64,000 bases of DNA from Mesorhizobium carmichaelinearum (GTDB lineage Bacteria > Pseudomonadota > Alphaproteobacteria > Rhizobiales > Rhizobiaceae): NCBI RefSeq assembly GCF_900199455.1, contig NZ_FZQR01000026.1, forward strand, positions 1-64,000. The letters run 5' to 3'. The position numbers and the translations under genes are program-made. The notes under the pieces are model-generated. The model did no database searches. It had not been told where the DNA came from and worked only from the letters and a program-made list of their open reading frames with translations. This document shows, in pieces, positions 51,190 to 60,014 of this stretch; position 1 is the stretch's first letter, and every line of letters starts with the position of its first letter.

Positions 51190-51282
51190 GATAAAACGCC
51201 AATATGAGAAGGGCCGGCCAAAGGGAGTGGGTATCCATGAAATCATGATGTCATATCGACTAAGAAAGGAGGAAAACTATGT

Positions 51283-51591
51283 ATGACCGTTTTGAAAACC
51301 CCTGTCACCGTTATCATTGGCATCGGGTTTCCGACTAAAATCGAAAGCGTGAGGGAGGCCTTGGCGCTGCTTGACGAATGGCCGCCATCGAAACGAAACG
51401 CCGCGCATACCATCGCGTGCAACGCATGCAGGGCTGCCATCCTCGGCGAGGTCGACGCCGAGACGGCGCGGAGCATGTTCGTCGCCTTCGCGCAAAGGAA
51501 CGATCTACTTGCGCCCGAAATCGATGGCGTACTGGCAGTGCGCCAAGTTGGGATGCCCACCCACGGTGACCGCGCTCGTGGGACGACCTGA
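51283..51591 (+). CDS. DUF982-family protein
   Basis: 102 residues. AGGAGG about 10 bases upstream. It reads TPVTVIIGIGFPTKIESVRE, LLDEWPPSKRNAAHTIACNA and RAAILGEVDAETARSMFVAF, the DUF982 pattern (PV.V..G....I.S..EAL..L...WP). The C-terminal 25 residues are extra. Function unknown. A second DUF982 protein is at 16109-16591. Confidence 0.7.
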   Translation: MTVLKTPVTVIIGIGFPTKIESVREALALLDEWPPSKRNAAHTIACNACRAAILGEVDAETARSMFVAFAQRNDLLAPEIDGVLAVRQVGMPTHGDRARGTT

Positions 51592-51618
51592 ACGATTAAA
51601 TGGAAGGAGGCAAGAGCT

Positions 51619-51726
51619 ATGAACGATGCTCGATTTCCGCACCCGGTCAAGCTTAACCTGAAACCGATATTTCCGGCGCCTATGATGGCCGAGAGCCTCG
51701 CGGGTCCCGCCAGCCCAGCAGTTTGA
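51619..51726 (+). CDS. Candidate micropeptide, 35 aa
   Basis: A strong GGAAGGAGG lies 8 bases before ATG. The product reads MNDARFPHPVKLNLKPIFPA and PMMAESLAGPASPAV, with no clear fold. The same GGAAGGAGGCAA leader recurs at 57318-57328 before another short frame. Called only because of the ribosome binding site. Confidence 0.3.
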   Translation: MNDARFPHPVKLNLKPIFPAPMMAESLAGPASPAV

Positions 51727-51751
51727 CGCCCGCGGTTTCGGAGTTCATCAG

Positions 51752-51765
51752 TTTTGTATACAAAA
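51752..51765. promoter_or_regulatory. GntR/FCD-type operator TTTTGTATACAAAA
   Basis: Perfect 14-base palindrome with the GTATAC core used by FadR/FCD-type GntR regulators. A TTGACA box lies at 51779-51784, just downstream, so binding here would control the promoter of the ABC operon that starts at 51884. The GntR gene at 57489 is the probable partner. Confidence 0.55.
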
Positions 51766-51883
51766 AATGACAATAGTGTTGACAATCATGTATTCTTGAG
51801 CTTCCCTAACGTAATCCGTGTCGCAAATCCGTGTCGCAAAAAAGGAAACATCGCGCCGACGGATGCAAAAAATGGGGAGTGAG

Positions 51884-53083
51884 ATGATCAACAGACGCTC
51901 GACATTGAAATCGCTGGCGCTCGGCGCCGTTTCGGTCCTAGCAATCGCGGCCGGAGGCACTCTTTCCGCTCAGGCCGAGAACAAGGAACTCAAGATCGGC
52001 TTCGTCGGCGTGACCAGTGGTCCCGCCGCGGCCTGGGGCACGTCCAACGTGCGCTCGATGCAGACGCGTGCCGACTGGATCAACGAAACCGGCGGTGTAA
52101 AGATAGGCGGCGATACCTACAACATCACCATTGTCACCTTCGACGACCAGAAGGATCCCAAGCGCGCCATCGCAGGCATGGAAAAGATGGCCCAGGAAGG
52201 CATCCACTATGTCGTCGGGCCGAATGTCGACGACGGCGCGGCAGCCGTCCGCCCGGTGGCTGAATCCAAGGGAATCATCTATTTCCCCTACGCTTTCCCA
52301 AAGTCGCTCTATGTCGCCCCGGCTTCGAATGCCGTGCTCGGCATGGTCGCCAATTATCAGTCCGGGCCGGCGATTTACAAATATTTGATGAAAAACAAGG
52401 GCGTGAAGAAGGTCGCCTTCATCGCCGCCAATGAATCCGACCCGCTCAGCCAGCGCGACAGCGGCGTCGCCGCTGCCAAGGCACTCGGTCTCGAAGTGGT
52501 CGCCGAGACCGACACCTACCAGAACGACACCCGCGACTTCACGCCGGTGCTGACGCCGATCGTCCAGCTCAAGCCCGATCTGCTCGTCCTGTCCGGCGTC
52601 GCGCCTGCCAACGCCCCACTGCTGATCCGAGCAGCGCGCGAACTCGGCTATCAAGGTCTGATCTCGGCCGAGACAGCACAAGATGCAACTGTGCTGCAGG
52701 AAGGGGCCGGCGAACTCGCCAACGGCTTTATCTCGGTCGGCGGCGCCTCGACACCCGAAATCCGCACGCCGATGATGAAGGAATTCATCGATCGCTACAC
52801 CAAGAAGTTCGGCGAATACAACGATGAGTCCAACACCAAGGTCTATGCGCTCGAGTACATCATCGAAACGCTGAAGGCGAACCCGAAGGCGATCGACAAT
52901 GTCGACGAGTTCAAGAAGACAATGGATACTTTTTCGGCGCCCAATCCGTTTGCCAAGGGCAGCACGCTGAAATATGTCGGCATGACTTCCTTTGGCCAGA
53001 AGCGGCAGGTTTCGGTGCCGATGGTGGTGACCGAGTTCAAGGACGGGGCATTCCAAACCCTCTTCGTCGGCGAAGTGGACTAG
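51884..53083 (+). CDS. Branched-chain-type ABC transporter substrate-binding protein
   Basis: 399 residues. ATG 51884 follows GGGAGTGAG; earlier in-frame ATGs have no site. Signal peptide MINRRSTLKSLALGAVSVLA (with RR, possibly Tat), cleaved after LSAQA. It is a type I periplasmic-binding protein of the LivJ/urea-amide kind: LKIGFVGVTSGPAAAWGTSN, ADWINETGGVKIGG, DDQKDPKRAIAGMEKM, GVKKVAFIAANESDPLSQRD, and NDESNTKVYALEYIIE. The ligand is unknown, but the downstream racemase suggests a hydantoin- or ureide-like compound. The GTATAC operator and the TTGACA box lie upstream. Confidence 0.8.
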   Translation: MINRRSTLKSLALGAVSVLAIAAGGTLSAQAENKELKIGFVGVTSGPAAAWGTSNVRSMQTRADWINETGGVKIGGDTYNITIVTFDDQKDPKRAIAGMEKMAQEGIHYVVGPNVDDGAAAVRPVAESKGIIYFPYAFPKSLYVAPASNAVLGMVANYQSGPAIYKYLMKNKGVKKVAFIAANESDPLSQRDSGVAAAKALGLEVVAETDTYQNDTRDFTPVLTPIVQLKPDLLVLSGVAPANAPLLIRAARELGYQGLISAETAQDATVLQEGAGELANGFISVGGASTPEIRTPMMKEFIDRYTKKFGEYNDESNTKVYALEYIIETLKANPKAIDNVDEFKKTMDTFSAPNPFAKGSTLKYVGMTSFGQKRQVSVPMVVTEFKDGAFQTLFVGEVD

Positions 53084-53146
53084 CTCGCTTATACTTCAAC
53101 AGAGGTTCGGAATATTCTGAACCTCTCGCTGATCGGGTTTGCCGTC

Positions 53147-54013
53147 ATGGAACAGGTGATCGCCAACGGGCTCTATCTCGGAGCTCAGTACGCGTTGATT
53201 GCGCTCGGTCTGACGCTAATCTTCGCGCTGATGAACGTGCTCAACTTCGCGCACGGCCAGATGTATGTGCTCGGCGGTTTCGTCACATACTCGATCTATG
53301 GGCAGCTCAAGCTGCCCTTCGCGCTGGCGCTGGTCTGTTCGGGCGTCACGCTCGCCATCATTGGCGCTCTTATGGAGAAATTCCTCTTCCGGACGGTAAT
53401 CCGGCGCAGCAAACGGGAGGAAAGCACGATGCTGCTCGCCGCCGCGACGGCGTTCTTCCTCGATGCCGTCATTCTTCTGTTGTTCGGCGAGAAACAGCGC
53501 GGCGTGCCGAAGATCGTCAGCGGCGTCTTCGTTTCCGACTGGGTGATCCTGCCTTATGACAGGATCGTTGTCGGCGTGATCGCCATCCTGATGATAGCCG
53601 CCTTCGTGCTCTACATGCAGTACAGCAAGCCTGGCCGCGCCATGCGGGCCCTGGCGCAGGACCGCATCGCCGCACAGCTGATGGGCGTTAAGGTTGATCG
53701 CTATTCGATGATCGGTTTCGCGCTCGGGGCAATGCTCGCCGGCGTCGTCGGCGGGCTGCTTGTCAGCATCACGGGTGTAAATTCCGGTATCGGCGGGCCG
53801 ATCTCGATCAAGGCCTTCCTGATGGTAATGATCGGCGGCGCTGGCGTCGTTGGCGGCGCCATTGCCGGCGGCTTTATCCTCGGCATGATGGAGTCCGTCG
53901 GTCTGACCGTGTTGCGCGAATATGGCGACGTCACCTACCTCGTCATCTTCGCGCTGCTTATGGTCTTCCTCAGCATCCGCCCCAACGGGCTGATGGGCAA
54001 GCCGTGGGGCTGA
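53147..54013 (+). CDS. Branched-chain-type ABC permease (LivH-like)
   Basis: 288 residues, about eight membrane helices, opening MEQVIANGLYLGAQYALIAL and GLTLIFALMNVLNFAHGQMY, the LivH hallmark. Further on come RAMRALAQDRIAAQLMGVKV (the ATPase-contact loop) and GPISIKAFLMVMIGGAGVVG. It pairs with the LivM-like protein to form the channel. It starts 63 bases after the binding protein and ends 4 bases before the LivM gene. Confidence 0.85.
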   Translation: MEQVIANGLYLGAQYALIALGLTLIFALMNVLNFAHGQMYVLGGFVTYSIYGQLKLPFALALVCSGVTLAIIGALMEKFLFRTVIRRSKREESTMLLAAATAFFLDAVILLLFGEKQRGVPKIVSGVFVSDWVILPYDRIVVGVIAILMIAAFVLYMQYSKPGRAMRALAQDRIAAQLMGVKVDRYSMIGFALGAMLAGVVGGLLVSITGVNSGIGGPISIKAFLMVMIGGAGVVGGAIAGGFILGMMESVGLTVLREYGDVTYLVIFALLMVFLSIRPNGLMGKPWG

Positions 54014-54017
54014 TGCC

Positions 54018-54998
54018 ATGACAATGTCCCCGATCATCAGGATTGTCTTGGCCGCCCTGTTCCTCCTCGCCTTGCTCGTGGGGGTGCCGCTGCTGATCAA
54101 CGCCACTGGTCGCACAGATCTCTACTACACACTGACCTCAGTGGCGCTGCTCAGCATCATCAGTGCTGGCGTGTGGATCACTTTCTATATCGGCCGCATC
54201 AACATCGGGCAGGGCGCCTATGCGCTGATCGGCGGCTACGTCTCGGCCATTCTGGTCACGACCTACGGCGTGTCGTTTTGGCTGACGCTGCCGCTGGCCG
54301 GCTTATTCTGCGCTTCGGTCAGCGTGCTGATCGGCCTGCCCATCCTGAGGCTGCGTGGTGTCTACTTCGCCATGGTCTCGCTGACGCTGACGGAAGTGGC
54401 GCGGCTGCTGGCGTTGGCACTGCCAATCACCAACGGCGCCAGGGGCATCGTTAGCATCCCTCTGCCTGGCAGTATCAGCCTTTTCGGCATAGCGCTCGTT
54501 CCCGATTTCGCCACACTGGCCAATCCACGGCTCGCCTTCTATATCGTCGCTATATTGCTGATGGCGCTTTGCTTCGTTGGCCTCCGCCGGCTCGCCCATT
54601 CGCGCATCGGCCAGCTGTGCCAGTCGCTGCAGCAGAACGAGGAACTCGCTTCGTCGATCGGCGTCAACATTACCTATCTCCGCGTCGTCGCATACGCCAT
54701 CTCCTCCTTCCTCGGCGGTGTGGGCGGCGCCATGTTCGCCTCCATCTCACAGTCGATCTATCCTTCGAGTTTCACTGTCGCGGATTCCGTCAACTTCATG
54801 CTGAACTGCTTCCTCGGCGGGCTGGCCTATGTGCTGGGGCCGATGCTTGGAACCTTCGTCCTCTATTTCGGCTGGGACGTGTTATTCCAGACCGGCGAAT
54901 TCCAGCTCTTGATCTTCTCGACCGTGCTGATCGTGCTGATCCTGGTCCTGCCCAACGGCCTGATGAGCCTGACTCTGCCTGGCAAGAGGAGCGCCTGA
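54018..54998 (+). CDS. Branched-chain-type ABC permease (LivM-like)
   Basis: 326 residues, about ten membrane helices. Visible are VALLSIISAGVWITFYIGRI, NIGQGAYALIGGYVSAILVT, LRGVYFAMVSLTLTEVARLL and RIGQLCQSLQQNEELASSIG, the loop before the final helices that contacts the ATPases. Gly-rich FLGGVGGAMFASISQSIYPS follows. It is the second half of the channel with the LivH-like protein. Spacing to both neighbours is 4 bases, so the genes are translationally linked. Confidence 0.85.
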   Translation: MTMSPIIRIVLAALFLLALLVGVPLLINATGRTDLYYTLTSVALLSIISAGVWITFYIGRINIGQGAYALIGGYVSAILVTTYGVSFWLTLPLAGLFCASVSVLIGLPILRLRGVYFAMVSLTLTEVARLLALALPITNGARGIVSIPLPGSISLFGIALVPDFATLANPRLAFYIVAILLMALCFVGLRRLAHSRIGQLCQSLQQNEELASSIGVNITYLRVVAYAISSFLGGVGGAMFASISQSIYPSSFTVADSVNFMLNCFLGGLAYVLGPMLGTFVLYFGWDVLFQTGEFQLLIFSTVLIVLILVLPNGLMSLTLPGKRSA

Positions 54999-55002
54999 CG
55001 CC

Positions 55003-55782
55003 ATGGCCGACATCCTCGAAATCGTCGGGCTCACCAAGCGCTTCGGCGGCCTCGTCGCGGTCAGCAACGTTTCCTTCGTGGTGCGCGAGCGTGAGATCCT
55101 TTCGGTGATCGGCCCTAACGGCGCCGGCAAGTCGACGCTGTTCAAGCTGATCGCCTCCTTCCTTCGGCCGACCGAAGGCGAAGTGCGATTCAAGGGCGAA
55201 CGGATCTCAGGGCTCGCGCCGCACATCACTGCGCGCAAAGGCGTGGTGCGAACTTTCCAGGAAACGACAATCTTCAAGAACATGACGGTGCGAGACAACG
55301 TCGTAACTGCCCACCATCTGCGGTCGCGCGCCAGTCTGGCCGGCTTCTATTTCGGCAGCGCCACGGCACGAAACGATCTGGAGGCGTTCGGCAATTCGGC
55401 GGACGAGATCCTTGCGTTCCTCGGCCTTGCGCCGATGCGCGACGAGATCGCCAGCACCTTGCCCCACGGCCATCTGCGTGCGCTCGGCATCGCCATCGGG
55501 CTCGCCACAGATCCATCGGTCATCCTGCTCGATGAGCCTTTCGCCGGCATGAATCACGATGAAACCAAGCGCGCCGTCGAGATCGTGCGGAAGTTGCGCG
55601 AACGGGGCGTCACGGTGCTCCTGGTTGAACACGATATGGCAGCGGTGATGAACATCTCCGACCGCATCGTCGTGCTCAACTTCGGCCAGAGGATTGCCGA
55701 GGGCACACCAGCCGATATCCAACGGAATCCCAAGGTTATCGAGGCCTATCTCGGTGCCGAAGACGAATCGATTGGATTGTAG
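55003..55782 (+). CDS. Branched-chain-type ABC ATP-binding protein (LivG-like)
   Basis: 259 residues. Walker A GPNGAGKST, Q-loop FQETTIFKNMTV, a signature that reads LPHGHLRALGIA (LSYGQQR in typical LivG; the Gly and Leu positions are kept), Walker B VILLDEPFAGMNHDE and H-loop LLVEHDMAAVM. The altered signature is the one odd point. It drives transport together with the LivF-like ATPase that starts 2 bases later. Confidence 0.85.
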   Translation: MADILEIVGLTKRFGGLVAVSNVSFVVREREILSVIGPNGAGKSTLFKLIASFLRPTEGEVRFKGERISGLAPHITARKGVVRTFQETTIFKNMTVRDNVVTAHHLRSRASLAGFYFGSATARNDLEAFGNSADEILAFLGLAPMRDEIASTLPHGHLRALGIAIGLATDPSVILLDEPFAGMNHDETKRAVEIVRKLRERGVTVLLVEHDMAAVMNISDRIVVLNFGQRIAEGTPADIQRNPKVIEAYLGAEDESIGL

Positions 55783-55784
55783 CC

Positions 55785-56507
55785 ATGGATCCGCTGCTCA
55801 GATTCGACGACGTCGAACTCTATTACGACCATGTTTACGCCCTGAAGGGCGTATCGCTCGAGGTGCGGGAAGGCGAGACCGTCGCGCTTATCGGCGCCAA
55901 CGGGGCAGGCAAGACGTCGATCCTGCGCGCCATCACCGGCCTGCGGAAGATTCGCAAGGGCGAGATCAGCTACCGCGGCAAACGCATCGACGGCACAGCG
56001 CCTGACGAGATCGTGCGCATGGGCATCTCCATGGTCCCGGAGGGGCGTCGAGTCTTCCCCTTCATGACCGTGCGCGACAATCTCCTGATGGGCGCCTTCA
56101 CTCGAAACGACAAGGGCGAGATCCAGCAGAGCATCGACATGGTGCTTACGCGCTTTCCGCGTCTCAAGGAGCGCTATTCGCAGCAGGCCGGAACGATGAG
56201 TGGCGGAGAGCAGCAGATGCTCGTCATCGGCCGGGCGCTGATGGCGCGGCCGCGACTGTTGTTGCTCGATGAGCCTTCGCTCGGCATTGCCCCAAAGTTG
56301 GTGCAGGACATCGCGCGCTCGATCGTAGCGATCAATCGTGACGAAAAGGTCAGCGTGCTGCTTGTCGAGCAGAACTCTCGCATGGCGCTGCGCATTTCTC
56401 AGCGCGCCTATGCGCTGAGCACCGGCAAGGTGGTGCTCAGCGGAAATTCGGCCGAGATGCTGACCGACGAGCGGGTCACGCATCTCTATCTCGGCGGCAA
56501 AGTCTAG
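55785..56507 (+). CDS. Branched-chain-type ABC ATP-binding protein (LivF-like)
   Basis: 240 residues. Walker A GANGAGKTS, MVPEGRRVFPFMTVRDNLLM (the LivF-specific segment), signature MSGGEQQMLVIGRALM, Walker B LLLLDEPSLGIAPK and H-loop position LLVEQNSRMAL (His replaced by Gln, as is usual in LivF). It forms the ATPase pair with the LivG-like protein. The racemase gene follows at once. Confidence 0.85.
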   Translation: MDPLLRFDDVELYYDHVYALKGVSLEVREGETVALIGANGAGKTSILRAITGLRKIRKGEISYRGKRIDGTAPDEIVRMGISMVPEGRRVFPFMTVRDNLLMGAFTRNDKGEIQQSIDMVLTRFPRLKERYSQQAGTMSGGEQQMLVIGRALMARPRLLLLDEPSLGIAPKLVQDIARSIVAINRDEKVSVLLVEQNSRMALRISQRAYALSTGKVVLSGNSAEMLTDERVTHLYLGGKV

Positions 56508-56519
56508 GTGGGCCCGGGC

Positions 56520-57272
56520 ATGCGCATCCTCGTCATAAATCCCAACACCACGGCCTCGATGACCGACAAGATCGGCAAGGCGGCCGAAGCCGCGGCATCG
56601 GCCGGAACGGAGATCGTCGCGGTGAACCCGAAAGACGGTCCGCCGAGCATCGAGGGCTATTTCGACGAGGTCTTCGTGGTCCCGGGCATCATCGCTGAGA
56701 TGGCCAGGGCAGGTGAGATGGACGCCTATGTCATCGCCTGTTTCGACGACACAGGGCTTGACGCGGCGCGCTGCGCCACCGAAGCCCCGGTGATCGGCAT
56801 CGGCGAAGCCGCGTTCCATCTTGCCACACTGATCGCCGGCAAGTTCAGCGTCGTCACCACGCTCGGCCGCTCGGTGCCGGCCATCGAGCACAATCTGCTC
56901 AAATATGGGCTGTCCACGCGCTGCGCCAAAGTCAGGGCGTCGGATGTGGCCGTGCTCGACCTCGAACTGCCGGGTTCGGACGCCCGCCGCAAGGTCTCGG
57001 CTGAGATTGCCCGGGCGGTCGCTGAGGACAAGGCGGAGGCGATCGTGCTCGGCTGCGCCGGCATGGCCGACCTTGCCGGCCAGCTTTCGCGCGAGCACGG
57101 GGTGCCCGTGCTCGACGGCGTCGCCTGTGCAGTCAAGCTCGCCGAAATCGTCTCCGCCCTCGGTCTCAGGACGTCCAAGGTCGGCGGTTATGCCACGCCG
57201 CTCACAAAACGTTTCGCGGGATTCTACGCACCGCTTTCTCCGGGTGGTGAGAAGCGAGCTGGCGCAGTCTAG
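56520..57272 (+). CDS. Hydantoin/allantoin-type racemase (Asp/Glu racemase superfamily)
   Basis: 250 residues from MRILVINPNTTASMTDKIGK (a GTG at 56508 touches the preceding stop but adds only four residues). The two catalytic Cys of the family are present: C74 in YVIACFDDTGLDAARC and C179 in EAIVLGCAGMADLAG. NPNT at the N-terminus, VIGIGEAAF and FSVVTTLGRSVPAIE fit hydantoin racemase (HyuA/HpxA type). It should interconvert D and L forms of a 5-substituted hydantoin or allantoin. Its place at the end of the ABC operon implies that the imported compound is chiral at such a ring carbon. A hydantoinase is not in the window. Confidence 0.8.
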   Translation: MRILVINPNTTASMTDKIGKAAEAAASAGTEIVAVNPKDGPPSIEGYFDEVFVVPGIIAEMARAGEMDAYVIACFDDTGLDAARCATEAPVIGIGEAAFHLATLIAGKFSVVTTLGRSVPAIEHNLLKYGLSTRCAKVRASDVAVLDLELPGSDARRKVSAEIARAVAEDKAEAIVLGCAGMADLAGQLSREHGVPVLDGVACAVKLAEIVSALGLRTSKVGGYATPLTKRFAGFYAPLSPGGEKRAGAV

Positions 57273-57328
57273 CCGTTTGATCCTGGAGTTGGTGGCGAAT
57301 TATTTTCCATTAGATGGAAGGAGGCAAT

Positions 57329-57439
57329 ATGGACCGGTTCAATATGGCAGCGCCACTTGGCTGGCACGGGCATGCACTTAAGTGGATTGACCGGGAAGCA
57401 AGCAGCCTGAGATTCCACGGGGCTCGATCGGATGCGTAG
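57329..57439 (+). CDS. Candidate micropeptide, 36 aa
   Basis: GGAAGGAGG lies before ATG; the product reads MDRFNMAAPLGWHGHALKWI and DREASSLRFHGARSDA. It lies between racemase and regulator. The leader TGGAAGGAGGCAA is shared with 51601-51613. Coding is uncertain. Confidence 0.3.
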   Translation: MDRFNMAAPLGWHGHALKWIDREASSLRFHGARSDA

Positions 57440-57488
57440 AGGCGTTTCCAGACGGCGAGCCGGGCAATAGGCAAGTTTGTCAGAAGCA

Positions 57489-58199
57489 ATGAACATATTG
57501 TCCGCACTCAGGCCCGATAATGATAGCGACAAGCCAGCCGCGCGCTGGTCGCCGATTTATCATGGTCTCAGGGATGCCATCGTAGGCCACCGCCTCGCTC
57601 CGGGCACGAAGCTGCCAGAGGACGAACTGGCGTCGATCTATTCGGTCAGTCGCACCGTGATCCGCGCCGCCCTCCAGGCGCTGGCCCACGATCGACTGGC
57701 GCGGCTCGAGCCCAATCGAGGCGCCTTTGTTGCCCAGCCCTCACCCAAGGAGGCGCGCGAGGTCTTCGAGGCGCGGGCATTGATCGAACCCAAGGTGGCC
57801 ACACTTGCCGCCGAAGTGGCCACACCCGAGGATGTGCTTCTTCTGCGTCGTCATCTCGAAATGGAGCATGAAGCGCTGCACGCCGGCCGCGACAGCGACG
57901 CGATCATGCTGTCGGCACGTTTCCACGTCGGCATCGCCGAAATTGCCGACCATTCCATTCTGACCAACTTCGTTCGCGATCTTGTTTCTCATTCCTCGCT
58001 GATCATTGCGCTATACTGGAAGCGTCGCGACACGACCTGCGAGTGCCACGCTCACCACGCTTTGACCGACGCGATCGAGGCCGGTGAGCCGACCAAGGCG
58101 GCCGAGCTTATGAAGGACCATATGCTCGATCTGTTGTCCGGCCTTGACCTTGAGCGTACGGGGCAGAAGCCGGGAAGCCTCGCCGATATCTTGCGGTGA
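57489..58199 (+). CDS. GntR-family regulator, FCD subfamily
   Basis: 236 residues. N-terminal winged helix (25-95): RWSPIYHGLRDAIVGHRLAP, KLPEDELASIYSVSRTVIRA, ALQALAHDRLARLEPNRGAF. The C-terminal FCD domain has EVFEARALIEPKVATLAA, the metal-binding His positions (FHVGIAEIADHSIL, HAHHALTDAIEAGE) and a helical end. FCD regulators sense carboxylated metabolites or metals and bind GTATAC-type palindromes, as found at 51752-51765. It lies after the transporter genes in the same direction and probably represses them until the substrate arrives. TTG 57477 is an alternative start. Confidence 0.8.
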   Translation: MNILSALRPDNDSDKPAARWSPIYHGLRDAIVGHRLAPGTKLPEDELASIYSVSRTVIRAALQALAHDRLARLEPNRGAFVAQPSPKEAREVFEARALIEPKVATLAAEVATPEDVLLLRRHLEMEHEALHAGRDSDAIMLSARFHVGIAEIADHSILTNFVRDLVSHSSLIIALYWKRRDTTCECHAHHALTDAIEAGEPTKAAELMKDHMLDLLSGLDLERTGQKPGSLADILR

Positions 58200-58263
58200 T
58201 TGGTAGCCCGCAGGCGGTGCTGAGGTGATGTGGGCAATACAACTGCAAGCCCTCGCCGCCACC

Positions 58264-59005
58264 GGCTCTGTCGCAAAGAGGGGTCGGAACAAGGGTTGTG
58301 TTGCAAAGTTTTTTCTGCGTCATGGAGGTTTTCGAGACCGGCCGCTGTCATGCCGCCAGTATGGCGAACTGCTTGGCCAGGGAGAGATTTGGATTGAACG
58401 CATACCTTGCCTGTCGCTTGCGCATCATGTGAAGCATTTCGATCCCGGACAGGATGATGCTGGCGGTGGCCGGCGACTTGAAGGCCAGCATCAGCCGCAC
58501 ACGGCGCTTGATGCGCCGGTGGTCTTGCTCGATCCTGTTGTTCAAGTATCTACTTTTCCTGATCGTGATCGGTTTCAGCCAGCGTCGGGAACGATCCTGC
58601 AATCGATTTGCCACATCGCAGGAAGTGATGGCTTCGTGATTGGTCTGGCTGCCGTCGATGACGATGCGATCGGGCCGGCCGAGGCGGTCCAGCGCTTTCC
58701 TGAAGAAGCGCTTAGCCGCAGGAGGTCGCGATGCTCGCTGAACCAAAATTCGACCGTGTCGCCGACACTGTCGATGGCGCGGTAGAGATACATCCACTCA
58801 CCGCGAACCTTGATGTAGGTTTCGTCGACATGCCATTTGCCGGTGATGGCACGCTTGCGGCGGTTGAAGCGCTCTAGCAACCGCGGCGCGAAATGAATGA
58901 CCCAGCGATGGATCGTCGAATGATCTACGCCGATGCCGCGTTCGGCCATCATTTCTTTCAAGTCATGCAGGCTCAGATTGTAGGCCAGATACCAGCGCAC
59001 GCATA
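58264..59005 (-). mobile_element. IS6-family element, decayed
   Basis: The right end as read on the minus strand is GGCTCTGTCGCAAA at 58264-58277, of the IS6 form (GGCTCTGTTGCAAA). The transposase frame stops at 58348. The opposite end is lost: the transposase lacks its first residues and abuts the ligase gene at about 59005. Confidence 0.65.
58348..59005 (-). pseudogene. IS6-family transposase, truncated and frameshifted
   Basis: The first frame (59005-58725) reads LLLCVRWYLAYNLSLHDLKE, GVDHSTIHRWVIHFAPRLLE and GKWHVDETYIKVRGEWMYLY (first catalytic Asp). The second frame (from 58725) reads AAKRFFRKALDRLGRPDRIV, IDGSQTNHEAITS (second Asp), then YLNNRIEQDHRRIKRR (catalytic Glu) and FNPNLSLAKQFAILAA. 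One frameshift near 58725 and the missing N-terminus make it inactive. Confidence 0.8.
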
Positions 59006-59337
59006 ACAATAGAAAAGTGCGACAAGCCCTTGTCGTCGGCGACGAACGCCTCACCGTCTATTATCGCGTCCCTGGTGTCGAGCTCGGCCACCGCCGCAAC
59101 GATGGTCGGAAACTTGACGGTCCAGTCGTGGAGGTTGCGGGTAAGGACCTTGCCTCTGTCGAGATAGACGCCGATCCGATAGCCGTCCCATTTGATCTCG
59201 TGCAGCCAATCAGGGCCCTGTGGGACGCGATCGACGAGCGTCGGAAGGAAGGGCGGGATTACGCCGGCGGCGATACTTGGCCGGTCACGGGCGCTGGCGG
59301 TACGGCGCGCGCATTTCATGAAGCGTTCCGATCCCAT
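59006..59337 (-). pseudogene. ATP-dependent DNA ligase (LigD-like), N-terminal fragment
   Basis: The frame reads PPFLPTLVDRVPQGPDWLHE and IKWDGYRIGVYLDRGKVLTR, with the nucleotidyl Lys in motif I (EIKWDGYR), and continues DAIIDGEAFVADDKGLSHF. It then runs into IS6 sequence. Motifs III-V of the ligase and its OB domain are absent. This is the adenylation part of a LigD-type or stand-alone ligase of bacterial end joining. No Ku gene is in view. Confidence 0.7.
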
Positions 59338-59395
59338 GATCTGAAAAGCGAGAACGTTACGCGGCCGTCATCCCATACCTTCAACCCCATCGACC

Positions 59396-59608
59396 TTAAT
59401 CGTCAGACGATCGCCCGGCTCGATCTTGGAAGGCGGCATCAGTGTATCGAGCAGATAACACCGGCAAACATCGAGCCGGTGCGGTTAAACAAGCGAATTG
59501 CCGCCAATGTTCGGGATCAGCCATGGTGTCGCCCCAGCTGTTGCCGTGCTTCGCCCTGGCAACGGCAAGCTCGCGCCTGATCTCGCACCTTACCGCAGTC
59601 TCGTTCAC
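59396..59608 (-). CDS. Hypothetical reading frame, 70 aa
   Basis: MNETAVRCEIRRELAVARAK followed by HGNSWGDTMADPEHWRQFAC and LTAPARCLPVLSARYTDAAF. The first half has a helical, protein-like pattern; the last third looks less natural. No ribosome binding site is obvious. Not recognised; possibly another remnant of this decayed block. Confidence 0.3.
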   Translation of the reverse strand: MNETAVRCEIRRELAVARAKHGNSWGDTMADPEHWRQFACLTAPARCLPVLSARYTDAAFQDRAGRSSDD

Positions 59609-59713
59609 TTCGAGAGAATACAGCGGTCAAATTTGTTCCAGCACCTTAACCGCAAGAGGCAGTGGCTGGAGTCTTCTCTCACAGAATGGCGGAGAAGGGT
59701 GCCGCCGGCGCTT

Positions 59714-60014
59714 TCAGTGATGAGTTCTCGTATTCTCCGACCAGTGCGTCGCCAGCGAGCCGGGTTCCAGATACCGGCCGATCGATCGTAGATGGGCAAC
59801 GATTTCCAGCCTGAGGAAATCGCGATCGCCGTAAGTCTCTTCGATCTTCTTTAATCGGCATGACGACTTCCCGTTCTGTCGGCGTCAGGTCGACGTCCCC
59901 GAGCACATATCCGTGATGGCCGATGGCGCAGATGTCGCAGCCTGCCTTGATGATCGCATCGACAAACGCAGGAATCTCGCTCGCCTTCATGAGCCGCTTG
60001 TTACTTGCCGCCAT
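59714..60014 (-). pseudogene. Small rhizobial protein, single frameshift
   Basis: From ATG 60014: MAASNKRLMKASEIPAFVDA, IIKAGCDICAIGHHGYVLGD and VDLTPTEREVVMPI. The natural continuation (KKIEETYGDRDFLRLEIVAH and then LRSIGRYLEP) lies one base out of phase from about 59855 and stops at 59714. The two Cys (AGCDICAIGH) and the ending are typical of a small rhizobial family of unknown role. Confidence 0.55.

Noticed and set aside
51938..53056. Open frame of 372 codons on the minus strand
   Set aside because: Exact antisense of the ABC binding protein gene; product has shadow-type His/Arg-rich composition.
55746..57098. Open frame of 450 codons on the minus strand
   Set aside because: Runs antisense through the LivF-like and racemase genes; a shadow of GC3-rich coding sequence.
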